Of a DNA stretch of 22,525 bases, positions 8,570 through 15,648 are shown in pieces. Position 1 is the stretch's first letter. Each line of letters opens with the position of its first letter. A program made the translations under genes and the position numbers. Source of the DNA: Bacillota bacterium (GTDB taxonomy: Bacteria; Bacillota; UBA4882; UBA8346); assembly GCA_023436305.1 (NCBI GenBank), contig JAEZJQ010000097.1:1-22525 (forward strand), in the 5' to 3' direction. Under the pieces are notes generated by a model. It had not been told where the DNA came from. It saw nothing but the letters and a program-made list of their open reading frames with translations, and did not search any database.

Positions 8570-8977
8570 ATGGACCTTGGCTTGGAAAGACTGGATTTCC
8601 ATTTCACTTCAAAACCTTTACTCATTGGTGGCAAGGCGATGGAGTATTATGGTTTGAGAAAAGCGGGCGTTGATACTGATTTGGTTATTTCGCGCCAGGA
8701 TCACCAACGTTTGATCGAGAAGTATCCTGATCATATGAAAGATTTATATGGAGATTTGGGTGTTTGTGAATTTGACTTTGAAATATGGAATCAAATCTGC
8801 ACTTTTGACTATGATTATTTAAGCGCCGGCGCTACGGAAGAAGAGGAGTTCCTGGTGGTGTCGTTGGAGAAATTATTATTTCTGAAAGCGATTGCCATGA
8901 ATGTACCCAAATACCTTAAGGACTTGGAATTGGTGGTGGATTTGATTTTGAAAAAAGCTTACGGCAAAGTTAAATAA
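8570..8977 (+). CDS. small nucleotidyltransferase-fold protein, uncharacterised
   Basis: 135-residue protein starting at ATG 8570 after GAGGT, 18 bases behind cobQ. The segment LIGGKAMEYYGLRKAG followed by VDTDLVIS resembles the core of the nucleotidyltransferase superfamily (general form GG.A....G.R...DiDl), as in AbiEii/MenA-like or other minimal NTase proteins. Only part of a full domain is present, and the catalytic DxD is reduced to DTD at about residues 35-37. No antitoxin-like partner adjoins it; its 3' end overlaps the convergent hydrolase gene by 8 bases. A role in nucleotide transfer is inferred only from the fold-like motif. Confidence 0.6.
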   Translation: MDLGLERLDFHFTSKPLLIGGKAMEYYGLRKAGVDTDLVISRQDHQRLIEKYPDHMKDLYGDLGVCEFDFEIWNQICTFDYDYLSAGATEEEEFLVVSLEKLLFLKAIAMNVPKYLKDLELVVDLILKKAYGKVK

Positions 8978-9876
8978 ATAATTGCTCCAATTCTTCTTTG
9001 ACTAAATCAAAATCAGTTAAATGAATATAATGGCTGCTATTTTCCGCGGTTACTTTTTTATTATTCGTGGACAAATACATCATCTGTTCCATGATATGCT
9101 GCCATAAGTCATCTACTTTTTTTGCCAGTTCATTGCTGGTATTTCCGTAATACTCAATTTCTGCAATCATTTTTTGAGGAGAATGGGTGACTAATACAAC
9201 GGGGATATTTATTTTTTTCCTTCATATTAATAAATGATGACAAATTTCCCTCATTATGGAAAAGAATATATTCGTTAAGCGCTGTTTCATATTGACTATA
9301 TTTCTGAAGGGATTTTAAGATATAATCCTCGGATTCTTTGGAAAAATGGTAATAATAAAAGGGAGGCGCTTTTTTTAGCATCCCTTTGAATAGAAAGCCT
9401 AAGCCGAATCTGGTTAAAGCTTTGCCTATTTTGAATGACATTGATTTATCCACGCCGCTTTTTTTGTATTCATCCGCGGTTAATTTCTCTTGAAATAATG
9501 AATCTTTATATGATAAAGGATCAAGAAGCAAAAGGCCTTTAACGAGCGATTGGTTCCTGATGGCGAATAATTCGGCGTATAAACCGCCTTGGGAATGCCC
9601 GATAAGTATTATTTGATTGTCTAAATTAAGACTTTTTATTAATGATTCCAACTCGGATACAATGTTTTCCGGGGTTCGAGCAAGAGTGGATTTTGAACTT
9701 TCGCCATAACCGGCACGGTCATATACTAGGAAAGTGTATTTGTCCGCCAGTTTTTCGCAAAAATTCCACCATTCCGCATTACAAGAATTAATCGACCCTT
9801 CGATTATGATGTTTATTTTCCCTTTGCCGATAATACGATAAGCAATGTTGCTTGTACCGATTTGTATTTTTTCCAT
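8970..9876 (-). pseudogene. alpha/beta hydrolase gene with one-base frameshift
   Basis: Two frames together encode one ~301-residue alpha/beta hydrolase. The 5' part carries LVYDRAGYGES, then the nucleophile elbow GHSQGG (Ser95 when counted from ATG 9876) and LLLDPLS. Around 9212-9218 (seven T on the + strand, seven A in the coding strand) the frame must lose one A. The other frame then continues KINIPVVLVTHSPQKM, then LWQHIMEQMMYLSTNNK and HYIHL with the catalytic histidine near the end at 8970. Uncorrected, the protein ends prematurely at 9154. I prefer ATG 9876 to the GTG at 9888 because GGAGTGAAGG stands just before it. The break could be true decay, phase variation at the homopolymer, or a sequencing error. 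Substrate unknown. Confidence 0.8.
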
Positions 9877-9968
9877 TGTAGCCTTCACTCCAATTTATTC
9901 TTTTATAATTCTAGAAAGTAGGTCTAACCATTCTTTTGCGTGTTGTTAACCTTTTAGCCCCCGCGAAG

Positions 9969-10030
9969 TCAAGAACAGTATGGATAATGCGTTCTTGAAT
10001 TTCTTAAGTTAACTAAGTATGTGCTAACTT
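9969..10030. other. two small inverted repeats downstream of the Fe-S gene
   Basis: TCAAGAAC (9969-9976) pairs exactly with GTTCTTGA (9991-9998) across 14 bases. AAGTTA (10006-10011) pairs with TAACTT (10025-10030) across 13. Both lie in the 163-base gap between the stop of the leftward Fe-S gene and the start of the hydrolase gene. Neither has a clear U-tract, so they may be weak transcript-end structures or operators for the hydrolase gene. Confidence 0.3.
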
Positions 10031-10039
10031 GGTATCTGA

Positions 10040-10717
10040 TTATTTTTCTCCAAGACAATTAGGGCATATTGCCCGGCATTTGAAGCATTTGATCCGAAAG
10101 TCGCCTCCGTTTTCTTCCCCAAAGGCATAATTCCAGCAATCCATTTGCTTGAGTTCCGGATTTCCTACCGTTTTCACAGGACAAACTTCAACACAGAGGT
10201 TGCACCCATCGGCGCAAGGACTTCCCTCTAAAACGATATCGGCTTCTAATAAAGCGTCAGTCAATATGACACTAAGCCAAACCATATTGCCATACTTCGG
10301 GGTGATAAGCAAAGTGTTTTTCCCGATTCTGCCAAGTCCGGCTTTCACTGCGCAATGTTTTGCGGATACGATATTGCGAAATCGTCCCGTGGATGCATCA
10401 AATTCGGTTGGACCATTAGTACCGGTAGGAATTGCAATAACTCCCTGATTTTCTAACTCGGTACATATTTGTACAGCCATCTTGTCCATTTTATCGGACA
10501 AAATATTTCTTATAATAGTGTAGGGAATGGTGGATTTACATTGTAAGGTTCCATGGAGAAATTTTTTAGCAAATACCACAACTGATTTGCAAGAGGGCAA
10601 AACATCGGTAGGGTGAAAGCCTTTTGGAGCATCGTCAAAGCGATCCACGGAAGCGATCCCGCACAAATCGGCGCCGCTTTCCATGATCATTTTCTTGATC
10701 TCATTGGCTGTTATCAT
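10040..10717 (-). CDS. QueG-like 4Fe-4S protein (epoxyqueuosine-reductase-related)
   Basis: 225 residues starting at the ATG ending at 10717, preceded by GAGGGAG. Residue blocks ADLCGIASVDRF, GRFRNIVSAKHCAVKAGLG and RIGKNTLLITPKYGNMVWL are typical of the epoxyqueuosine reductase/reductive dehalogenase-related family. Two 4Fe-4S sites follow: CADGCNLCVEVCP and, near the end, CFKCRAICPNC. It is much shorter than true QueG (~380) and lacks the C-terminal HEAT-repeat part, so it more likely belongs to the small ferredoxin-like branch often found in anaerobes than to tRNA queuosine synthesis. Its start overlaps the stop of the upstream relic (TAATG), implying translational coupling in a former operon. 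Confidence 0.78.
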   Translation of the reverse strand: MITANEIKKMIMESGADLCGIASVDRFDDAPKGFHPTDVLPSCKSVVVFAKKFLHGTLQCKSTIPYTIIRNILSDKMDKMAVQICTELENQGVIAIPTGTNGPTEFDASTGRFRNIVSAKHCAVKAGLGRIGKNTLLITPKYGNMVWLSVILTDALLEADIVLEGSPCADGCNLCVEVCPVKTVGNPELKQMDCWNYAFGEENGGDFRIKCFKCRAICPNCLGEK

Positions 10718-10908
10718 TATTTCTCCCTCACTTTCATTTTATTATCATTAAATAAAGGCGCTATCCTGTCGATGCGATTTGTCCAAATACCACCTGTATA
10801 GTTAGGCGGTATTTGAGCCAGATCGAGAACGGTATCAAACCCTTCATACCATATTCCGTCACCCGCCACGACCACGAAGATTGAATTGGCGTCTTTTATT
10901 GACCTCGA
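10717..10908 (-). pseudogene. unassigned C-terminal gene relic in the operon gap
   Basis: Directly behind the stop of the PLP-enzyme gene, and in its frame, 63 codons stay open to a TAA that overlaps the next ATG. There is no start codon or ribosome binding site at its head. The text looks like real protein: DANSIFVVVAGDGIWYEG, then LDLAQIPPNYTGGIWTNRID and RIAPLF. The ending GGIWTNRID faintly recalls the C-terminal strand of glycerophosphodiester phosphodiesterases (DGIxTN/D.PD), but I cannot assign it. I read it as the 3' stump of a gene whose body was lost when the PLP-enzyme gene came to lie beside it. Confidence 0.5.
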
Positions 10909-11886
10909 TTAATAAAACAAGTCGGAATTTCCTCCCGTATGAACAAACAACACATTATCACCTTCAAACATCTTATTCATTGCATAATAAAGCAACCCGG
11001 CAGCAGCCTTACCTGTATAGACGTGATCCAACAATATCCCCTCCATAGCGGCAAACATCCTCACAGCATTTTTTCCTTCCTCGGAAGGAATCGCATACCC
11101 CGGGCCGATAAATCTATCATCAACCACAATCTGGGTTTCATCAAATTGAATCCCGAGCATTTGAGCGGTGGATAAGGCGAGTTCATGAACCCGTTTCGAT
11201 TGTACACCGGCTTTTTGAGAAACGGCCACGCCAATAATATGTGTATCATATCCACTAATACATTGCCCTAATAGAAGACCTGCTTGCGTGCCGGTTGAAC
11301 CGGTGGCGTGGATTATTCCATGAAAATGAACTCCCGAACACTGGGAATAGTGCAAGATTTGATTAAAGGCATCAATATACCCCAATGCTCCTATCGAATC
11401 GCTTCCTCCCGGATGTAGTTCATATACAATCTTTCCTTGCTTTTTCAACGATTCTACAAGATGATTATAGGCATTCGGCAATGCATTTTCCTTGTCTTTG
11501 GATACATAGTGAAGCTGCGTGTCATATTGCTTGAAGAAGGCTTGACTGGCAGGATTCTGGTCAGATTCTTCACCATCTAAAACAACATGGACGTCAAATC
11601 CACATACTCTTCCTGCTGCTGCGGCATTTCGGCTGAAACTGGAGGCTTTCATCGTCACTAACGTATCTGCTTTTTTAGCGAGCGCATCTCCAATGAGATA
11701 GACGAGTTTTCGGGTTTTATTTCCGCCGAGTGCAAACCCTGTCAAGTCATCCCGCAAAATGTAAATGTTGTATCCTGTATGGAAGGAAAGCCGGGGCAGT
11801 CTATGAATTAAAAAAGGCGTTTTTAAAAGATCTACTCGAGGGTATTTTCCCAATATGCTTGTGATTGAATCAGTTAATTCTTTCAT
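10909..11886 (-). CDS. ACC deaminase/D-cysteine desulfhydrase-family PLP enzyme
   Basis: 325-residue fold-type II PLP enzyme, the usual family length. Lys57 in GFALGGNKTRKL is the expected PLP Schiff-base lysine, and the phosphate-binding ATGSTGTQAG lies at about residues 194-203. The C-terminal VLFVHTGG is typical too. The family includes 1-aminocyclopropane-1-carboxylate deaminase, D-cysteine desulfhydrase and L-cysteate sulfo-lyase. The usual GG.QSNH substrate-serine motif reads ASSFSRNAAA here, so the carboxylate-holding Ser-Asn-His is altered and the substrate cannot be named. ATG 11886 follows GGAGGGGAAGA. That site lies inside the preceding acyltransferase relic, whose TGA overlaps this ATG (ATGA). 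Confidence 0.85.
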   Translation of the reverse strand: MKELTDSITSILGKYPRVDLLKTPFLIHRLPRLSFHTGYNIYILRDDLTGFALGGNKTRKLVYLIGDALAKKADTLVTMKASSFSRNAAAAGRVCGFDVHVVLDGEESDQNPASQAFFKQYDTQLHYVSKDKENALPNAYNHLVESLKKQGKIVYELHPGGSDSIGALGYIDAFNQILHYSQCSGVHFHGIIHATGSTGTQAGLLLGQCISGYDTHIIGVAVSQKAGVQSKRVHELALSTAQMLGIQFDETQIVVDDRFIGPGYAIPSEEGKNAVRMFAAMEGILLDHVYTGKAAAGLLYYAMNKMFEGDNVLFVHTGGNSDLFY

Positions 11887-12071
11887 TCTTCCCCTCCAGT
11901 GTTATTTAAGCCATAACCACTTTCAATTAATTCCGTTAGCCGGGAAACAAATCTTGCAGCGGGAGCGCCATTAATGACATCATGATCGATTAATATTGTC
12001 ATGTGAAGGTATCCCCGGATTTAAACCCGGGCGGTAAAAGATAGTTCTTCATACCGAATTTTTTCTGTCAT
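11883..12071 (-). pseudogene. C-terminal relic of a 2-oxoacid dehydrogenase E2-type acyltransferase
   Basis: The frame starting at ATG 12071, which overlaps the TGA of the GrpB gene, encodes MTEKIRYEELSFTARV, then a TAA stop. In the same frame it continues IRGYLHMTILIDHDV and INGAPAARFVSRLTELIESG to a TGA at 11885-11883. The second part is the catalytic C-terminus of the E2/CAT-like acyltransferase family; its DHxxxDG motif reads DHDVING, with Asn for the second Asp. V-stop-IRGYL fits a family pattern of V.IR.YL, so the TAA could be a nonsense change of one codon. About 150-350 N-terminal residues are absent. Both ends keep ATGA overlaps with complete neighbours. Confidence 0.65.
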
Positions 12072-12643
12072 TTTTGGAACCCCTTTTCTTTTCTTGCCAA
12101 CGCTGTAATTTCTTTTATGAATTCTGTTTTTGAAAATGTATAGCCATCTCTGTCATGTTTAAACTCTTTTTGCAAGTCAACTTTAAGTTTCCCATATTTA
12201 TCAGCAACATCGGGATGAGATATAAGATAGTCTCTAAAATAGAGTTCGTCCCAATCCTCGCTGTACCTCACATGAACGTGATAAGCTTGACCCTTGAACC
12301 CTTCGGGCGTATAACCTTTCATAAACATCATATGTGGCGCTGGATTTTTAGGTTGCGGACTGTATATGTAACCGGTTGCTTTCATATCTGATATTAACTT
12401 TTCTGTCTCTGCGTTGTCTTTTATTTCAAGAAGAATATCAATGGTTGGCTTTGCCGGCAGATTGGGCACCGCTGTACTTCCATAGTGGCTGATTCTGGCA
12501 ATGATATCCGTTCCGATGGCTTCTTCGATGACTGCTTTTTCAACGAGATAAATCTCTTTCCAATTTGGGTTGGGTTCACTAATAATGATGGGAAATAGTT
12601 CCCAAAGTTCTTCATTGGTCATATCTTCTAATGATTTTGCCAT
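12068..12643 (-). CDS. GrpB/UPF0157 nucleotidyltransferase-family protein
   Basis: 191 residues; ATG 12643 follows GAGGTGG. The family signature HYGSTAVPNLPAKPTIDILL is complete and is followed by YHVHVRYSEDWDELYFRDYL, the usual C-terminal block. UPF0157/GrpB proteins share the nucleotidyltransferase fold (GS.a.......D). A GrpB-CoaE fusion in some organisms suggests a link to coenzyme A metabolism, but the biochemical activity is not established. It is the first gene of the leftward block and has its own upstream promoter-like sequence. Confidence 0.9.
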   Translation of the reverse strand: MAKSLEDMTNEELWELFPIIISEPNPNWKEIYLVEKAVIEEAIGTDIIARISHYGSTAVPNLPAKPTIDILLEIKDNAETEKLISDMKATGYIYSPQPKNPAPHMMFMKGYTPEGFKGQAYHVHVRYSEDWDELYFRDYLISHPDVADKYGKLKVDLQKEFKHDRDGYTFSKTEFIKEITALARKEKGFQK

Positions 12644-12708
12644 AAGTCCACCTCGACAATCAGAGTTAGTTGGTTGACATCAACAATTTCGTAAAGTAGT
12701 TTTCTCTT

Positions 12709-12737
12709 ATCTTAACGCTAAAATCATCATCTTTCAA
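12709..12737 (-). promoter_or_regulatory. sigma-A-like promoter for the GrpB block
   Basis: On the - strand TTGAAA (12737-12732) and TAAGAT (12714-12709) are separated by 17 bases, about 65 bases before the GrpB start. Between them and the start, GTTGACATCAAC (12673-12684) is a dyad of two 5-base half-sites around CA, a possible operator. Confidence 0.45.
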
Positions 12738-12787
12738 ACTTTGTATTTGGAATATAAGATAACAGTTTTTAAATTACGGAAATAGCT

Positions 12788-12816
12788 TTAACAAATCCGG
12801 GAACATATTATATAAT
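12788..12816 (+). promoter_or_regulatory. sigma-A-like promoter for map
   Basis: TTAACA (12788-12793) and a perfect TATAAT (12811-12816) are separated by 17 bases. A start site near 12823 would give a leader of about 110 bases before the TTG start of the methionine aminopeptidase gene. Confidence 0.7.
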
Positions 12817-12839
12817 TCATAAGTAGCGATTAAGATATA

Positions 12840-12903
12840 GACAACCCGTTTGACCCTTTGGGATGACAGAAAAACGGGTCGTCCACAGAAACACGATGTT
12901 TCT
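12840..12903 (+). promoter_or_regulatory. structured leader (two hairpins) of map
   Basis: GACAACCCGTTT (12840-12851) pairs with AAACGGGTCGTC (12872-12883), 11 of 12 positions; inside its loop CCCTTTGGG can form a small helix. Directly after it AGAAACA (12887-12893) pairs perfectly with TGTTTCT (12897-12903) around a CGA loop. Neither has a U-tract. The leader ends in GGGGGAA before TTG 12935. I do not recognise a T-box, a known riboswitch core or a ribosomal-protein leader. Confidence 0.5.
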
Positions 12904-12934
12904 TGTTATCGATAAATTCAAGGGGGAATAAAGA

Positions 12935-13684
12935 TTGGTGATCATTAAAACCCCGCAACAAATTGAGCTGATAGCTGAAGCGGGTAAAATATTAACTGCC
13001 TGCCACCGGGAACTCCGCAAGATGATCCGTCCGGGTATAACGACTATGCAAATCGATGGCTTCGCAGATAACTTCATTCAGTCCCACGGGGCAAAAGCTG
13101 CGCAAAAGGGTTATCAGGGTTATCCCTTTGCCACTTGCGCTTCGGTCAACGATGAAATCTGCCACGGATTCCCGACTCATACTCCTCTCCGGGAAGGCGA
13201 TATCGTCACCATTGATATGGTTGTCAACCTCAATGGGTGGTTGGCTGATTCCGCCTGGTCTTATCCGGTGGGTCAAATATCCGAACAGGCTAAAAAACTC
13301 CTTAAAGTGGCTAAAGAATGCCTTTACATTGGTATTGAAAAAGCTATTAGTAGCAACCGGCTCGGTGATATCTCACATGCAATTCAAGTCCATGCCGAGT
13401 CCCATAGGTTTTCCGTGGTGCGTGATTTTACGGGACATGGTATCGGTCATAACATGCATGAAGAACCGCAAGTTCTCCACTTTGGTCACCCCGATAGGGG
13501 GCTCAGACTCATTGAAGGGATGGTTTTTACTATCGAACCGATGATCAATCTGGGTTCCTACAACCTGACAATTGACCGGAACGGATGGACGGCCAGGACG
13601 GCGGACGGCAGCCTGTCGGCTCAGTATGAGCATACCGTTGCCATCACCAAGTACGGTCCAAAGGTCTTAACTGAACAGGATTGA
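12935..13684 (+). CDS. map: methionine aminopeptidase, type I
   Basis: Removes the initiator methionine from new proteins with small second residues; a two-metal pita-bread enzyme. The 249 residues have all ligands: Asp94 (TIDMVV), Asp105 (LADSAW), His168 (FTGHGIG), Glu201 (FTIEPM) and Glu232 (QYEHT), plus His77 in EICHGFP. The start is TTG 12935, nine bases behind a GGGGG site. The gene stands alone with its own promoter, leader and probable terminator. In most Bacillota map lies in the ribosomal-protein cluster with secY, adk and infA, so this may be an extra paralogue. The usual GDT/S.xTF segment reads ADSAWSYPVG here. Confidence 0.95.
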   Translation: MVIIKTPQQIELIAEAGKILTACHRELRKMIRPGITTMQIDGFADNFIQSHGAKAAQKGYQGYPFATCASVNDEICHGFPTHTPLREGDIVTIDMVVNLNGWLADSAWSYPVGQISEQAKKLLKVAKECLYIGIEKAISSNRLGDISHAIQVHAESHRFSVVRDFTGHGIGHNMHEEPQVLHFGHPDRGLRLIEGMVFTIEPMINLGSYNLTIDRNGWTARTADGSLSAQYEHTVAITKYGPKVLTEQD

Positions 13685-13764
13685 TAGAGGTTAGCTATAT
13701 TGAAAAGGGGGTGTTCATCCAATAGAACTAATACCTCCTTCACAAATCATGAATGTTAATTTTA

Positions 13765-13788
13765 CGGCCATAGGTGCCGATTTTTTTT
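13765..13788 (+). terminator. probable intrinsic terminator of map
   Basis: A short stem CGGC (13765-13768)/GCCG (13776-13779) with a 7-base loop is followed at once by A and eight T (13781-13788). The stem is short, but the U-tract is long and the position, 80 bases behind map, fits. The rest of the gap to 13836 shows nothing else. Confidence 0.5.
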
Positions 13789-13836
13789 GACGCCCTATTT
13801 TGAGATACCAGGGATGGTAGCCGCTTGAAGTTTATT

Positions 13837-14622
13837 TTATTCAGACTCACAGTACAATTCTTTGACCAGTACTTCAGGATGGTGATATCGCTTTCTATTT
13901 AAAGTTTTATTACTATATTGAATTGCTTCTTTAGGACACCATTGTATACAAGCAAGACAGTGCTCGCAATTTCCTTGCCAACTTGGTCTTCCATTGATTA
14001 TTTTTATGTTTTGAACAGGACATACCTTTTCACATGTATTACAACTATTGCATTTTTCAATAACGTTAAAATTTTGATCAAGAGTTGGAAATTTGGGTAA
14101 CATTGACTTATAGGCTAAATTACCTATCCCATTGATAAATAAGTTATTTCGTTCGATTTTATTATCTTGCTGATTCGTAATCATTTTTACGATAGTTTCG
14201 ACTCTATCTTTTTCTTTAATAAACATATTTCTTTGTTTTTCAATAGAGTAAGCGCCATATTTTACTAAATAATTCCCCGGCATCTGAATTGAAAAACCGG
14301 CATTTAAGGTCAATCCTTTTGCTCTCAATAGTTTTTGTGTTTGCAATAATGTCCCCATTGGGAATGCGCCACAAGTACATATTGCAAATATATATTTAGT
14401 CTTGCTCGATTCCAACTTGTTAATAAAATCAATTATTATTTTAGGTATTCCTGAAAAATATACCGGGAAAACGAGTCCAATATTGTCGGCATTTAAATCT
14501 ATTTTTTGATTAATCACTTTTGGGATAGAAAAGATTTGAGTCCCAGGAAGTTTTGCGGCTAGGTCTTTTGCTACAATGAGAGAATTTCCGGTTGCCGAGA
14601 AGAAAAACAAATTTGTTTTCAT
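13837..14622 (-). CDS. EFR1-type flavodoxin plus 2x[4Fe-4S] ferredoxin protein
   Basis: 261 residues from the ATG ending at 14622, with AAGGAG upstream. The N-terminal ~150 residues are flavodoxin-like: FFFSATGNSLIVAKDLA gives the FMN phosphate loop, and VFPVYFSGIPKII a second binding loop. The C-terminal part has two 4Fe-4S motifs, CNSCNTCEKVCP and CEHCLACIQWCP. This two-part architecture is known as EFR1-family ferrodoxin in anaerobic Bacillota. It presumably carries electrons between FMN and Fe-S clusters for a partner reductase. No partner enzyme is adjacent, and the A+T-rich coding style resembles the next genes on this strand. Confidence 0.88.
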   Translation of the reverse strand: MKTNLFFFSATGNSLIVAKDLAAKLPGTQIFSIPKVINQKIDLNADNIGLVFPVYFSGIPKIIIDFINKLESSKTKYIFAICTCGAFPMGTLLQTQKLLRAKGLTLNAGFSIQMPGNYLVKYGAYSIEKQRNMFIKEKDRVETIVKMITNQQDNKIERNNLFINGIGNLAYKSMLPKFPTLDQNFNVIEKCNSCNTCEKVCPVQNIKIINGRPSWQGNCEHCLACIQWCPKEAIQYSNKTLNRKRYHHPEVLVKELYCESE

Positions 14623-14720
14623 TAATTTTTACTCCTTTTCATTATTCTTTGCGGCCATGGAAGGCATACTTTTCGTCGTAAGGGATATATCGTCTCCGGT
14701 CTGCGATATCGTTTCTGATC

Positions 14721-15566
14721 TTATTTGAATCTTTTGCAGTTATATTCTATTTCCTTTAGTTTAAACTTAGCATAACAAAAATCTCCTTCCGTAAAATGCC
14801 AGATCGCTTCGGCTTCCACTGGAACTTTAATACCGGCAAATTCACTATAATTTTTTACGGGTGTGGACCATTCTACTTTTTTATAATTTTTGCCTGAAAT
14901 ATAATATCTGTCATTTGTGGTAAAATTAATTAATTCTCCCTTTTCATTAAAAAATAATACTGCCGAAACTTTTTGGCCATTTTTTTCAAAGATCCCCTTA
15001 ACGGTCAACGAATCGATGGTTTGCCATTGAATCCTTTTATCGATGAGCGACGCGGGCGCGAATAAGCACATATCATTAAATAATGTAACCATCTCTGCTA
15101 TATCCATTTCCGGGCCTTTATCATTGGCAATCGTTATTAAAGAAGCCAATCGAATAAGCATATTTCCTTTTCCTTTGTAATAAAGATCCCGTCCTTCAAC
15201 GGGAACGCCAAACATATTTACTTTAATGTAAAACATTCGATTTAAGTTTTCAAAAAAATCATATTGCTCAGCTTTACACTTCATCCAATTTTGTTTTAAA
15301 TTCAGTTTAAAGTCTCCAACAAAAGAAACTCTCATATTATGTATTTTTTCTTTCCCGATAACACCAACATAATTTAAGTATTTTTGAATTGGTTGGGGGA
15401 GAAAGTCAATATCAGCTTGGGTAAGTGTATCTCTTTCGAATGATTCCGATTTTAATTCTTTGATTACTTCTGTTTTATAAATTTTTGTGATGGATAATAA
15501 TCGGGAAATGATTCCAACAACCATTATTAATGCGGCTAAACCAAGCAACAAATAAATTTTTTTCAT
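14721..15566 (-). CDS. membrane-anchored protein, DUF6544-like
   Basis: 281 residues; the ATG ending at 15566 follows GGGAGGAAT. One N-terminal membrane segment (IYLLLGLAALIMVVGIISRL) is followed by an outside or periplasm-facing domain, about residues 30-281. The segment LPQPIQKYLNYVGVIGKEKI is the pattern I associate with the DUF6544 family (LP.pvqrYL...Gv.g), and the following beta-rich stretches with repeated W/F-rich strands suggest a lipid-carrier-like barrel, but that is inference. It lies 82 bases behind the methyltransferase stop. No catalytic motif is visible. Confidence 0.65.
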   Translation of the reverse strand: MKKIYLLLGLAALIMVVGIISRLLSITKIYKTEVIKELKSESFERDTLTQADIDFLPQPIQKYLNYVGVIGKEKIHNMRVSFVGDFKLNLKQNWMKCKAEQYDFFENLNRMFYIKVNMFGVPVEGRDLYYKGKGNMLIRLASLITIANDKGPEMDIAEMVTLFNDMCLFAPASLIDKRIQWQTIDSLTVKGIFEKNGQKVSAVLFFNEKGELINFTTNDRYYISGKNYKKVEWSTPVKNYSEFAGIKVPVEAEAIWHFTEGDFCYAKFKLKEIEYNCKRFK

Positions 15567-15648
15567 AAGTTACATTCCTCCCAACATTATTAAATTCCAC
15601 CGGTAATTGGCGCGAATGTTCTGCCTATATCCCAGCGCCCTCCGTTCT

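Noticed and set aside
8570..9876. Toxin-antitoxin pair made of the nucleotidyltransferase-like gene and its neighbour
   Set aside because: The neighbour is a convergent alpha/beta hydrolase, not an antitoxin, and no small partner gene lies upstream on the same strand.
14642..14728. Open segment between the DUF6544-like and EFR1 genes reading DIADRRRYIPYDEKYAFHG
   Set aside because: It looks somewhat protein-like and could be another 3' stump, but it is under 30 codons, has no start, and I know no matching family.
15567..15648. Open segment in the gap between methyltransferase and DUF6544-like gene
   Set aside because: Too short, and no frame gives convincing protein text; treated as a plain spacer.
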